From: Hoylesella loescheii DSM 19665 = JCM 12249 = ATCC 15930
Lineage (GTDB): Bacteria > Bacteroidota > Bacteroidia > Bacteroidales > Bacteroidaceae
Assembly: GCF_000378085.1 (NCBI RefSeq)
Contig: NZ_KB899218.1
Span: forward strand, 62,001 to 126,000
Direction: 5' to 3'
DNA length: 64,000 bases
The position numbers were made by a program, and so were the translations under genes. Of the stretch, positions 9,821 through 18,323 are shown piece after piece. A model generated the notes under the pieces. It saw nothing but the letters and a program-made list of their open reading frames with translations. It searched no databases and was not told the origin of the DNA. The first letter of the stretch is position 1; each line of letters opens with the position of its first letter.

Positions 9821-11935
9821 TTACACCAAGTCGGTGCGTCCCTTCACTTCTTCAAGCACAGCCTTAGCAATCGAGCTAGACAGCGGTGCGTGGTGATCGT
9901 ACTCCATCGAGCTCGTTGCACGACCCGATGTAATGGTACGCAGGGCGGTAACATAGCCGAACATCTCTGCCAAAGGCACTTGTGCCTTCACGATGCGAGC
10001 ACCACTACGAGCCTCATCCATGCCTTCAACTTGGCCACGGCGCTTGTTCAAGTCACCGATAACGTCACCCATGTTCTCTTCGGGAGTAACCACCTCTACC
10101 TTCATGATAGGCTCCATCAGCACAGGACCTGCCTTGGGGCAAGCATTGCGATAAGCGTTGATAGCTGCCAATTCGAACGAAAGTTGGTCTGAGTCTACGG
10201 GGTGGAACGAACCGTCGGTCAAAGTTACCTTCAAGTTCTCCATCGGATAGCCACCAAGCACACCATTCTTCATAGCGTTCTCGAAGCCCTTTTGTACCGA
10301 GGGGATGAATTCCTTGGGTACGTTTCCGCCCTTCACCTCGTTGATGAATTGGAAGTTGCCCTCCTTGTAGTCTTCATCCTTAGGACCAACGGTAACGATA
10401 ATGTCGGCAAACTTACCACGACCACCACTCTGCTTCTTGTAAACTTCGCGAAGCGTAACGTCCTTGGTGATGGCTTCCTTATAGTTAACCTGAGGCTTAC
10501 CTTGGTTACATTCTACCTTAAATTCACGCTTCAAGCGGTCGATGATGATATCCAAGTGCAACTCACCCATACCCGAGATAATGGTCTGACCACTTTGCTC
10601 GTCGGTACGAACGGTAAACGTTGGGTCTTCTTCGGCCAACTTAGCCAATCCGTTGTCAAGCTTGGCAATGTCTGCCTGGCTCTTAGGCTCAACGGCGATA
10701 GAGATAACCGTATCGGGGAAGGTCATCGATTCCAGCACGATGGGTGCATTCTCGTCGCAAAGCGTATCGCCCGTGCGAATGTCTTTGAAACCTACACCTG
10801 CACCAATATCACCAGCGTCGATGCTTTCCATTGGGATTTCCTTGTTAGAGTTCATCTGGAACAAGCGGCTGATACGTTCCTTCTTACCCGAACGGGCATT
10901 GAATACATACGAGCCTGCCTGAACTTTACCCGAGTAAACGCGGAAGAACACCAAGCGGCCCATGAAGGGGTCGGTAGCAATCTTAAACGCCAATGCTGAT
11001 GTAGGAGCATCCTCCGAAGGTTTACGCTCTTCTTCTTGGTCGGTGTTGGGGTTAACACCTACGATAGCTACTGTATCTAGTGGTGAGGGCAAGAATGCGC
11101 AAACATAGTCCAAAAGAGGTTGCACACCCTTATTCTTATATGAAGAACCCAACACCATAGGCGTAAGTTCCATCGCGATGGTAGCCTTACGGATAGCAGC
11201 GATAAGTTCTTCTTCAGAAGGTTCAACACCTTCAAGATACTTCTCCATCAGTGCATCGTCGTAGTTAGCAGCATTCTCAACCATCTTGTCGTGCCATTCC
11301 TTAGCCTCGTCAAGCAGGTCGGCGGGAATTTCTTCTACGCTGTATTCAGCACCCATCGTTTCATCGTGCCACAAAATGGCCTTCATCTTGATGAGGTCTA
11401 TAACACCTTTGAAGTTCTCCTCAGCACCGATAGGTATCTGTACGGGGCAGGGGTTTGCGCCCAAAATGTCCTTCATCTGCTGAACCGTCTCGAAGAAGTC
11501 AGCTCCCGAGCGGTCCATCTTGTTCACGTATCCAATACGTGGAACGTTGTACTTATCAGCCTGGCGCCATACGGTTTCCGATTGAGGTTGAACACCGTCG
11601 GCAGCCGAATAGGTAGCCACAGCACCGTCAAGAACACGCAGCGAGCGTTCTACCTCGGCGGTAAAGTCAACGTGTCCCGGAGTGTCGATAAGGTTAATCT
11701 TAAACGACTTCTTATCATAGTTCCAGTTACAAGTCGTAGCGGCAGAAGTAATGGTTATACCACGCTCCTGTTCTTGTGCCATCCAGTCCATGGTGGCTGC
11801 ACCATCGTGCACCTCACCAATTTTGTGGGTTTTACCCGTATAGAAAAGGATACGTTCAGAAGTTGTGGTCTTACCGGCATCAATGTGAGCCATGATACCG
11901 ATGTTACGAGTCAAATGTAAATCGCGATTTGCCAT
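9821..11935 (-). CDS. fusA: Elongation factor G
   Basis: A 704-residue translational GTPase that drives tRNA-mRNA translocation. The G1 loop AHIDAGKTT lies near residue 20, G3 DTPGHVDFT near 89 and G4 NKMDR near 143. The C-terminal domains run through [10 protein letters not shown] and [10 protein letters not shown]. The length is normal for bacterial EF-G. It follows rpsG by 25 nt. Confidence 0.98.
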   Translation of the reverse strand: MANRDLHLTRNIGIMAHIDAGKTTTSERILFYTGKTHKIGEVHDGAATMDWMAQEQERGITITSAATTCNWNYDKKSFKINLIDTPGHVDFTAEVERSLRVLDGAVATYSAADGVQPQSETVWRQADKYNVPRIGYVNKMDRSGADFFETVQQMKDILGANPCPVQIPIGAEENFKGVIDLIKMKAILWHDETMGAEYSVEEIPADLLDEAKEWHDKMVENAANYDDALMEKYLEGVEPSEEELIAAIRKATIAMELTPMVLGSSYKNKGVQPLLDYVCAFLPSPLDTVAIVGVNPNTDQEEERKPSEDAPTSALAFKIATDPFMGRLVFFRVYSGKVQAGSYVFNARSGKKERISRLFQMNSNKEIPMESIDAGDIGAGVGFKDIRTGDTLCDENAPIVLESMTFPDTVISIAVEPKSQADIAKLDNGLAKLAEEDPTFTVRTDEQSGQTIISGMGELHLDIIIDRLKREFKVECNQGKPQVNYKEAITKDVTLREVYKKQSGGRGKFADIIVTVGPKDEDYKEGNFQFINEVKGGNVPKEFIPSVQKGFENAMKNGVLGGYPMENLKVTLTDGSFHPVDSDQLSFELAAINAYRNACPKAGPVLMEPIMKVEVVTPEENMGDVIGDLNKRRGQVEGMDEARSGARIVKAQVPLAEMFGYVTALRTITSGRATSSMEYDHHAPLSSSIAKAVLEEVKGRTDLV

Positions 11936-11960
11936 TGTCTTTTGTATACCTATTTATATA

Positions 11961-12437
11961 TTAGAATCTGAAATGTGCGAATGCGCGGTTTGCCTCAGCC
12001 ATGCGGTGCATGTCTTCCTTACGTTTGTAAGCGCCGCCTTGGTTGTTAAAGGCGTCCATAATCTCAGCTGCCAGCTTGTCGGCCATGGTCTTACCACCAC
12101 GCTTGCGGGCATACGAAATCATGTTCTTCATCGAGATGCTCTCCTTGCGCTCAGCACGTATTTCGGTAGGAACTTGGAACGTCGCACCACCAATACGGCG
12201 GCTCTTCACCTCCACTTGCGGAGTGATGTTGTCCAAGGCCGTCTTCCAGATTTCGAGGGGCGATTTCTCTTCCTTCTCCATCTTTGCCTTTACGGTATCA
12301 AGGGCATTGTAGAAAATTTCGTACGATGCATTCTTCTTGCCGTCGTACATCAAGTGATTAACGAACTTGGAGACCTTTTGGTCGTTGAACACGGGATCGG
12401 GAAGGATCACGCGCTTCTTTGGTTTTGCTTTTCTCAT
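11961..12437 (-). CDS. rpsG: 30S ribosomal protein S7
   Basis: The start is placed at the methionine giving [19 protein letters not shown], the conserved S7 N-terminus. The frame could extend to 12494, but those 19 residues are unlike S7. The product is 158 residues, with [17 protein letters not shown] and [17 protein letters not shown]7 nucleates the 30S head and is a known autoregulator of the str operon in E. coli. Confidence 0.96.
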   Translation of the reverse strand: MRKAKPKKRVILPDPVFNDQKVSKFVNHLMYDGKKNASYEIFYNALDTVKAKMEKEEKSPLEIWKTALDNITPQVEVKSRRIGGATFQVPTEIRAERKESISMKNMISYARKRGGKTMADKLAAEIMDAFNNQGGAYKRKEDMHRMAEANRAFAHFRF

Positions 12438-12602
12438 TTTGTTTTGAAAAAAATAATTCTGCATGGGGTTGTCATCGTTCTTCAACTTCCGCACCCGGAT
12501 GTTTACTCAACCTTTTAAACAATTCACCAGCAAAACGGTTTATACTTTCTTGGTGCGTTTCGCGTCAGCACCGCGACGTTTCTGTTCACTTGTCTTTTTT
12601 AA

Positions 12603-12709
12603 ATAAGTTTTTAAGTCTGCAAACCCCGGCAATCACCTCTCGCCTAGCCCCGAAGTCCTTGCTACCGCAAGCCTTACTGGCGTATGAGTTCACGAACTTA
12701 AAAACTTAT
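12603..12709 (-). other. Long-range inverted repeat in rpsL-rpsG spacer
   Basis: The spacer of 286 nt between rpsL and rpsG contains a perfect 14-bp inverted repeat, ATAAGTTTTTAAGT (12603-12616) with ACTTAAAAACTTAT (12696-12709), 79 nt apart. A small hairpin CTTGC-tacc-GCAAG (12658-12671) lies inside. In E. coli S7 binds the rpsL-rpsG spacer to repress rpsG. A similar function here is inferred from position and pairing alone. Confidence 0.5.
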
Positions 12710-12723
12710 CGTAGCGCGCATTA

Positions 12724-13107
12724 TTATTTCTTTGCGGCTTTAGGACGTTTTGCGCCATATTTCGAACGACGCTGCGTGCGGTTTGCTACACCAGCGGTAT
12801 CAAGCGTACCGCGAACGATGTGATAACGAACACCAGGAAGGTCTTTAACACGACCACCACGAACAAGCACGATGCTGTGCTCTTGCAGGTTGTGGCCTTC
12901 TCCAGGGATGTAAGAGTTAACCTCCTTTTGGTTTGTCAGACGCACACGGGCAACCTTACGCATTGCCGAGTTAGGCTTCTTAGGGGTTGTGGTGTAAACA
13001 CGAACACAAACGCCACGGCGTTGTGGACAAGAGTCCAACGCAGGCGACTTGCTCTTGTCCACAAGCACCTTTCTGCCTTTTCTTACTAGCTGTGAAATAG
13101 TAGGCAT
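12724..13107 (-). CDS. rpsL: 30S ribosomal protein S12
   Basis: A 127-residue S12, the decoding-centre protein. The [10 protein letters not shown] motif and the [13 protein letters not shown] loop carry lysines at the two sites where streptomycin resistance mutations usually arise, so the wild-type residues are present. It is the first gene of the long minus-strand operon. Confidence 0.98.
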   Translation of the reverse strand: MPTISQLVRKGRKVLVDKSKSPALDSCPQRRGVCVRVYTTTPKKPNSAMRKVARVRLTNQKEVNSYIPGEGHNLQEHSIVLVRGGRVKDLPGVRYHIVRGTLDTAGVANRTQRRSKYGAKRPKAAKK

Positions 13108-13189
13108 AATTTTACTTTTTTAATTTTATATGTTATTTTCGTTATTATCAAGCGAATACAGAAACGGCACAATATGCCTTTTCGGGGTG

Positions 13190-13197
13190 CAAAGTTA
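13190..13197 (-). promoter_or_regulatory. -7 promoter box for the str-S10-spc operon
   Basis: Minus-strand TAACTTTG matches the Bacteroidetes -7 consensus TAnnTTTG exactly, 83 nt upstream of rpsL. No clear -33 TTTG is seen. Just downstream on the minus strand, an imperfect hairpin (arms 13162-13169 and 13175-13182) would lie at the very 5' end of the transcript. Confidence 0.65.
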
Positions 13198-13570
13198 CTA
13201 ACAATAATTCTAACCACCTAATATAGGCCCCTTTCATTTTCATTCACAACATGATAATTTACTTTATTTAAACATTATTAACAGTCAAAGCGGACATATC
13301 ACACAGCGAAGGGTCCACAAACATGAGATAAGCATTACCCCATTCGCATCTTTTCACCCCGTTTATGTCAACTGTCCAACAACAGATAGCATAGCATATA
13401 TTAACCACAAATGAAGCCATCGCAAGCTGTTTTATTATCACAAAAGGCGCTAACTCTAAACACCTTATATAATATGTCAATAACCGGTAACAACTAACCA
13501 GTTGCCGAAAGCCAAAATATTACGAAAGTTCAGGATAAAACACTAACGCTATGTGAACTAACGCGCAACA

Positions 13571-13642
13571 CTAGTTGGTGAGATAACCACTCGTTTTTTA
13601 TCTAATCTAGCTCAAAAAAGCATCGTGCCTTACCCCGAACTC
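13571..13642. repeat. Family B fragment (right end only)
   Basis: This 72-bp stretch (TTGGTGAGATAACCACTCG through TACCCCGAACTC) closely matches the right end of the full family B element at 38248-38672. The rest of the element is missing here. The DNA from 13198 to 13570 shows no gene I can support. Confidence 0.6.
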
Positions 13643-13803
13643 ACTTTACGTTTGATACTAGCTTGGCACTAACTAGGCAGTTCATTCCACAGCCTATCAC
13701 CACTATCAACTCACCCTTCCTACCTCCAAACGCCATCTTTCATTCTCCACCTGATAAGCCTTTGTAGTGAGCTTTTTCAGCTCTCGCTTTGGTACAGCTA
13801 AGA

Positions 13804-13884
13804 TGGAACCCTATTCCAGATAAGTTGGAACAGGGTTCCAGTTCAACTGGAACAGCATTCCAGATGATATGGAACACCCGTCCA
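13804..13884. repeat. Family A palindrome array, copy 1 (four units)
   Basis: Four 15-bp units begin at 13804, 13826, 13848 and 13870, an exact 22-bp period. The units are TGGAACCCTATTCCA, TGGAACAGGGTTCCA, TGGAACAGCATTCCA and TGGAACACCCGTCCA, separated by 7-bp AT-rich linkers. Each unit is itself a near palindrome. The array is preceded by GTACAGCTAAGA, which recurs as GTTACAGCTAAGA before copy 3. It lies outside any gene. Confidence 0.85.
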
Positions 13885-13984
13885 AAATACATTTAACACG
13901 GCGATTAATCTAATTATGCATCATCAGGGCTTAGAAGGCGCATTCTCGGAACTATGAAAAGGCAAGCGACAGAATGGTTAACTG

Positions 13985-14105
13985 GCGAGTTCGAGATAAG
14001 ACACCATGCCCCTTGAACAAGTCTGGGCAGGTGAAGAAATGGCTATCTCACCAACTAGCGTTACGCGACAGTTGGCATAACGAACTTCTATAATCCCGAA
14101 CTCGC
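13985..14105. repeat. Family B mini-element (core deleted)
   Basis: A 121-bp segment bounded by GCGAGTTCGAGATAAG (13985-14000) and ATAATCCCGAACTCGC (14090-14105), which are imperfect inverted ends of family B. The interior from 14039 on joins the outer sequences of both arms of the full element across CCAACTAGCGTTACGCG, as if the central part had been lost. Confidence 0.55.
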
Positions 14106-14176
14106 GTATTCATTATAATATGAAACAAGCGAGAAAATGGTCTGAAAGCCGAGGAGCGATGCTGGCTTGAGATAAC

Positions 14177-14212
14177 AAAAAGGGGACATGCCTGTATTGG
14201 CACATCCCCTTT
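14177..14212 (-). terminator. Rho-independent terminator of the sulfatase gene
   Basis: On the minus strand AAAGGGGATGTGCC and GGCATGTCCCCTTT form a 14-bp stem with two G-U pairs and a 6-nt loop, followed by a run of T. It lies 40 nt beyond the sulfatase stop. Confidence 0.85.
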
Positions 14213-14251
14213 GGTGTTATGCAATAGCTTCAAATGAAACCTTAGGTCTCA

Positions 14252-15784
14252 TTATTCGGCCATCTTCGGCAAAGTGATAGGAAAAAGCGGACTATCCACA
14301 TGTTCCTTATAAATAATGTCAACCATCTTCTTCACCACGTCGGGATGCGAAGCCGCAACATCATTATCCTCGTGTAAGTCGGTTGCGAGGTTATAAAGAT
14401 GCGGAACACCTTTAATAACAATGAGCTTCCAATCGCCCATGCGTACGGCTATTTGATTGGTTTCGGCAAACTCCCAATAGAGATGCGGATGGTGTTGCTG
14501 TGCCTTATCGTTGCCCAAAAGCGTGGGAGCGATCGAAATGCCATCAAAATAATCGGTAGTTAAACGTTTGTTTCGATAGCGCTGAACATAGTTCTTCACA
14601 CCAGCCAAACCGCAAAAAGTAGGCATAAGATCGTAGAAGGAAAAGGGCAAATCGCTCACTTTGCCGGCCTCAACGCGTCCTTTCCATCGTGCAATGAAAG
14701 GAATTCTGATACCTCCTTCGTAACATTGGCGCTTAATGCCACGTAGCTTTCCGTCGCGATTAAAGAAGGAAGGGTCGGCACCACCTTCCTCGTGCGGCCC
14801 GTTGTCGCTGGTGAAAATCACAAGCGTATTATCGTCGAGCCCCTTCAACTTTAAAACCTTCAATATCTCACCGACATACAAGTCGAGCCTTGTTATCATG
14901 GCAGCGAACTGCGCATGCGTGTGTACAGCTGCGTTATAGCGCGACGCTTCTTGTCCTCCCCACGTCTTATCAACAAAGAATTTCTTCTTATAGAAAGCCA
15001 CAAGCGAGTCGTTTGGCTGTGCCAACTCTGCATGAGGGAGCGTATAAGTGAATACGCCAAAGAAGGGTTTATCGGCCGATTGCGTTTCAAGCCATTGCAA
15101 AGCACGACGGTGAATAAGGTCGGCCGAGTAAGACGGGCGTTTAAAATAGTCGTCGCCAAACATCGGATGCGCGATGTTGTCTTCCAAAACCACGCGCTGC
15201 ACGCCCTTATCTCCTCGCGCCCTGCTATACGAATTGAGGAAGTTGGGATAGTAAAGGTGGGCTTGGAACTGGCAGATATAACCAAAGAACTCGTCTACGC
15301 CTCGCTTATCGGGTGTTGAAGCCGAGCCTTCGTAACCGCCAGCCCACTTACCAAACATGCCCGTTTGATAGCCATTGGCCTTCATAATCTCGGGAAGGAT
15401 TATGTGATTGGCATCGTAGGGATGCTGCCCCACGATGCTGAAATCCTTGTTTTGACCATAAAACACGGGGTCGCTCGAGCCCCAATACTCCTTATTACCC
15501 CGCACTTCGGTGTGTCCCGTATGCTGACCAGTCATGAAGCATGCCCTCGACGGTGCGCTAACGGGTGCCCCCGCATAAGCCTGCGTAAAGCGAATGCCCT
15601 CTGCGGCCATGCGATCGATGTTGGGCGTTAGGATTTGCTGTTGGCCATAGCAGCCCAAATCCCCATATCCCATATCGTCACACATGATGTAAATGATGTT
15701 GGGTTTGGTGTTCTTTGCTGCCAAAGCAGGGGTTAGGGCCAACCATGCAGTCTGCGTAAGCAGGATAGTTGATGTCTTTTTCAT
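14252..15784 (-). CDS. Secreted serine-type sulfatase (S1 family)
   Basis: A 510-residue sulfatase that would hydrolyse sulfate esters, probably from host-type glycans, in the periplasm or at the surface. Residues 1-22 form a signal peptide ending ALA. Metal-binding D36-D37 lie in IMCDDMGYGDLGC. The active-site motif is S76-A-P-S-R, so the formylglycine would be made from serine by an anSME-type enzyme; a candidate is encoded at 29403. D327-N328 in FTSDNGPH are further metal ligands. The usual GKWHxG motif reads GKWAGG here, a variant to note. It has its own terminator and is divergent from the FecI/FecR/SusCD locus. The exact sulfated sugar cannot be told from sequence. Confidence 0.93.
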   Translation of the reverse strand: MKKTSTILLTQTAWLALTPALAAKNTKPNIIYIMCDDMGYGDLGCYGQQQILTPNIDRMAAEGIRFTQAYAGAPVSAPSRACFMTGQHTGHTEVRGNKEYWGSSDPVFYGQNKDFSIVGQHPYDANHIILPEIMKANGYQTGMFGKWAGGYEGSASTPDKRGVDEFFGYICQFQAHLYYPNFLNSYSRARGDKGVQRVVLEDNIAHPMFGDDYFKRPSYSADLIHRRALQWLETQSADKPFFGVFTYTLPHAELAQPNDSLVAFYKKKFFVDKTWGGQEASRYNAAVHTHAQFAAMITRLDLYVGEILKVLKLKGLDDNTLVIFTSDNGPHEEGGADPSFFNRDGKLRGIKRQCYEGGIRIPFIARWKGRVEAGKVSDLPFSFYDLMPTFCGLAGVKNYVQRYRNKRLTTDYFDGISIAPTLLGNDKAQQHHPHLYWEFAETNQIAVRMGDWKLIVIKGVPHLYNLATDLHEDNDVAASHPDVVKKMVDIIYKEHVDSPLFPITLPKMAE

Positions 15785-16105
15785 CGTTTTTAATTGCCTA
15801 AGCCAAAAGTTTATTGTAACCTGGGTTTTGTGTTAGTTGCTAGTTCAGTCGTTGTTTAACAGGTGTAAAGATATGTATTTTCCCGAAATCGAGGCACATT
15901 CTTAACGATTATTAATCGTTCTTATTACTAACACTTGTATTCGTTTACCGAGGTGGGAGGGATGAAGAATGGCAAACATCACTTAACTTGTTGAAATCTC
16001 AAAGTAATTTCAAGCTTCGACAAGGTAGAATTATGCTGTATGACAAAAGCCAGAACAGATGCAGCACTTCGGCTAAAAAACAAAATAAATACGCTTTATG
16101 GTTGG
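15785..16105. other. Non-coding stretch upstream of the sulfatase
   Basis: No gene is supported here. A possible minus-strand -7 box TATCTTTA (15866-15873), one base off TAnnTTTG, lies 82 nt upstream of the sulfatase start. The short overlapping open frames have no protein-like features. Confidence 0.35.
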
Positions 16106-16342
16106 CTAAGGAAGTACAACAAGCGCTACACCTATAGCGAAGAAATGCACAGCTATACTGAACTGGACGGCCTCTGGTCCTGGACATGGCGTGACAAGCC
16201 ATGCCCACATCAGAGGTCCTACAACAGGGCAAAGCATAGAAATCACCATAAAGAGCAAGTATCCAGAACATCCTCTACCCCATGCAATGAACGGCGCCTG
16301 TATCAATGCGACAAAGAAATAAATGAAATAAAACAGTTCCAT
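16106..16342 (-). CDS. Small hydrophobic membrane protein, unknown function
   Basis: A 78-residue frame that I do not recognise. It has three hydrophobic stretches: about residues 4-20, 27-49 and 61-77. The second includes CPVVGPLMWAWLV. Proline and glycine punctuate the helices, and the residue mix is that of a membrane protein, not a random frame. A longer plus-strand frame (16040-16555) overlaps it but looks like a shadow over most of its length. Its neighbours are gene remnants, so it may be accessory DNA. The coding status is likely but not certain. Confidence 0.5.
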   Translation of the reverse strand: MELFYFIYFFVALIQAPFIAWGRGCSGYLLFMVISMLCPVVGPLMWAWLVTPCPGPEAVQFSIAVHFFAIGVALVVLP

Positions 16343-16429
16343 GGTTATATGTTGATTTTCTTTGATGACCTATATAAAAAACATTACATGCTGTCTAAGC
16401 TATGCGATGAGAGTTCTAAGGATCTCTCC

Positions 16430-16555
16430 ACCCATCCGATAAACTACAGTTATATGGCTATACAAAAAGGTGAGAATATAATAGCGGTCGAGATCGGTTG
16501 TGAAATCAGCACCATAAGCAAATTCTTGACAACACAATACCACGATATACTTTAA
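16430..16555 (+). pseudogene. Possible remnant of a transposase helix-turn-helix
   Basis: The plus frame here reads YSYMAIQKGENIIAVEIGCE followed by ISTISKFL and soon stops. The spacing and the STIS motif resemble the N-terminal helix-turn-helix of IS30-type transposases (for example an xIAxxIGVxxSTISREL pattern). No catalytic domain follows. The resemblance is weak and recalled from memory. Confidence 0.2.
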
Positions 16556-16569
16556 TTATCTCGCATTAC

Positions 16570-16677
16570 TCATCCCAGCATAACAAATGCATTCTTAGTC
16601 GCTTCCTCGGTTAGGATGTTTTCTTTTTGCTGATTAATTTTTTCAGCTAGCTGTTTAATCAAGTCTTTTAAGTCCAT
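16570..16677 (-). pseudogene. Truncated N-terminus of an HsdR_N-type protein
   Basis: A 35-codon frame reads MDLKDLIKQLAEKINQQKEN then ILTEEATKNAFVM, and then stops after LG. As I recall, this is the typical N-terminus of a family of restriction-enzyme-like proteins with a type I HsdR N-terminal domain, where TEEATKNAFxMPFIQALGYD continues into the nuclease domain. Here the frame ends right after FVM and the downstream sequence does not resume it, so it is a broken gene. A well-formed promoter still lies upstream. Confidence 0.5.
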
Positions 16678-16748
16678 GGTTATTAAAATTAGTTTCAAAC
16701 ATTGTTACTGTAGTTTTTCGTGTTAATCAATCAATGATTTGGTTAGGG

Positions 16749-16780
16749 CAAAGGTAGTTGATATATTAATAAAAGCCAAA
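16749..16780 (-). promoter_or_regulatory. Full Bacteroidetes promoter ahead of the HsdR_N fragment
   Basis: On the minus strand TTTG (16777-16780), 20 nt, then TACCTTTG (16749-16756) fit the -33/-7 consensus at the expected spacing. The -7 box is 71 nt upstream of the truncated frame's ATG. Confidence 0.7.
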
Positions 16781-16880
16781 CATTTTATACATGTTTTACA
16801 CCATGTAATAAATATCTAGCTGGGAAGAGTAAATTGAGATCAGGTTATAGTCAAAACGGTTCATTGTTTCACCAATACTT

Positions 16881-16957
16881 ACGCGGAAGTTGGTGAGATT
16901 AGCCATTCGTTTTTTATCCAATCCCTCTCAAAAAGCATTGTATATTATCCCGCATTC
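16881..16957. repeat. Family B fragment (right end only)
   Basis: ACGCGGAAGTTGGTGAGATT onward, through CTCAAAAAGCATTG to TATCCCGCATTC, matches the right end of the full element at 38248-38672 with scattered differences. It precedes family A copy 2 by 72 bp, the same order as at 13571/13804 and 38248/38744. Confidence 0.55.
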
Positions 16958-17029
16958 ACGAAATACTTACCCCCATTAATTTACCCTTTGCACTATGCTT
17001 TATCATCATCCGCCACCTTATCGCTAAGA

Positions 17030-17110
17030 TGTAAGCCTGTTACATGTCACATGGAACATTGTTCCAGATAAGATGTAACCCTGTTCCAGATTATCTGGAA
17101 TGGCATTACA
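17030..17110. repeat. Family A palindrome array, copy 2 (four units)
   Basis: Units begin at 17030, 17052, 17074 and 17096: TGTAAGCCTGTTACA, TGGAACATTGTTCCA, TGTAACCCTGTTCCA and TGGAATGGCATTACA, with 7-bp linkers and an exact 22-bp period. In the first unit both half-sites changed together (TGTAA with TTACA), so the palindrome is kept. It lies about 190 bp upstream of the fecI promoter box. Confidence 0.85.
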
Positions 17111-17298
17111 TGATAGAGGGAACAACACTGGTGCTTATTGTAGGCATCTTTATCGCTTATCATTCTACTCGCATCAGGCTAGAGATGGCATCACTGGAAA
17201 TGAACGATGCGGGTGGGGTTTTTAGCTCCTCGCACCGCGCCATTATCTACCTAAAACGAAAAAAATTACAAAACGTATGGCGATACGGAAAAAATAAG

Positions 17299-17306
17299 TA
17301 ACTTTG
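17299..17306 (+). promoter_or_regulatory. -7 promoter box upstream of the ECF sigma gene
   Basis: TAACTTTG matches TAnnTTTG exactly, about 310 nt upstream of the sigma factor start. The -33 region is not convincing. If used, it gives a 5' leader of about 300 nt (17313-17615) in which I see no open frame of note. Confidence 0.45.
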
Positions 17307-17615
17307 CTGAAAAAGATGGCGAAGTCTAACATTACCACCTATGCGTTTCTGGATTTTATCTGAACTGCGTTTTGCTTACTCCTCGAAAGTGAACAATCTA
17401 CCAAGCAATCGCAAGAACTTGTGCAACAAACCCAAACAAACAAATGACAAGCAGGCCTGAGCATTGCCACGACGAGAAAAGACGATGTGAAAGAAGTAAC
17501 ATAAAACCAGAAACACGTAGCAAGCCAACTAATAAGGGTAAACTTGTTTAGTAGCGGTGAATAATGAAGACGTGCCATACAATACAACAATCTCTACTTA
17601 GCTGTCGTTCAAAAT

Positions 17616-18203
17616 ATGGTGGAAAGTGACATTTTCTTCCGTTTAAAGGATGGAGACATTGCCGCCTTCGAAAGCCTGTACAAAACATACTATGCTGTTT
17701 TATGCAAGCTCGCAAAGACAATCACTCACAGTCATGAGCTGGCCGAAGAGATTGTCGACGACCTCTTTTTTTATCTTTGGGACAACCACGACGAACTGCA
17801 AGTAGAGTCATTACACGCTTACCTTTTCCGTTCGATAAGAAACAACAGCGAGAAAGCATGCCGTTCGCAGGCCTTCCGCAAGGGCAGGGTTACAGACAGC
17901 ATAGATAACACCCTGCTCTGCATACACGAATACCTCTCCGACCACGAACACCCGTTGGGCTGGCTACTTGAAGAAGAAATGAAAAACACTGCCAAGAAAG
18001 CCGTAGACGAGTTGCCGACAGAATGCCGACAGGTGTTCGAACTAAGTCGGTATGAGGGTAAGAAGTATTCGGAGATTGCCCTAGAGCTGGGCATTTCTGT
18101 CAATACGGTTAAGTATCACATCAAAAACGCCATCAAAATTTTATCGTCAAGGATATCCGTAGATGTGCTTGGCGTGCTGGTTTTCTTGGCTGGCGCGTGC
18201 TAG
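17616..18203 (+). CDS. ECF sigma factor, FecI-like
   Basis: A 195-residue extracytoplasmic-function sigma factor. Region 2 spans about residues 10-80 (FESLYKTYYAVLCKLAKTIT, EEIVDDLFFYLW). Region 4 spans about 130-178, with the helix-turn-helix YSEIALELGISVNTVKYHI. A hydrophobic tail (DVLGVLVFLAGAC) closes the protein. It is followed by a FecR-type anti-sigma gene and an STN-containing SusC, so it probably directs transcription of this locus when the receptor is occupied. Confidence 0.93.
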   Translation: MVESDIFFRLKDGDIAAFESLYKTYYAVLCKLAKTITHSHELAEEIVDDLFFYLWDNHDELQVESLHAYLFRSIRNNSEKACRSQAFRKGRVTDSIDNTLLCIHEYLSDHEHPLGWLLEEEMKNTAKKAVDELPTECRQVFELSRYEGKKYSEIALELGISVNTVKYHIKNAIKILSSRISVDVLGVLVFLAGAC

Positions 18204-18323
18204 AAATTGGCCACTGTTATAGGCCAAACCTAAAAAATTATTACTGCCCACTTTCATTTTCTTGCGTTTTCCACTACCCTATGGCCACCCCAAAAAGCTC
18301 TATCATTATAAAGGGAACCGAGT

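Noticed and set aside
13268..13480. 70-residue minus-strand frame upstream of the ribosomal operon
   Set aside because: Cys-rich random-looking sequence in AT-rich DNA with no promoter and no homology that I recognise.
13804..13884. Possible CRISPR array
   Set aside because: The units repeat every 22 bp with only 7-bp linkers, each unit is a palindrome, and there are no spacers of 25 bp or more and no cas genes nearby.
16040..16429. N-terminal part of a 171-residue plus-strand frame
   Set aside because: It overlaps a more protein-like minus-strand membrane protein, has odd composition (rich in His, Arg and Cys runs) and shows no domain; only its last part resembles a helix-turn-helix.
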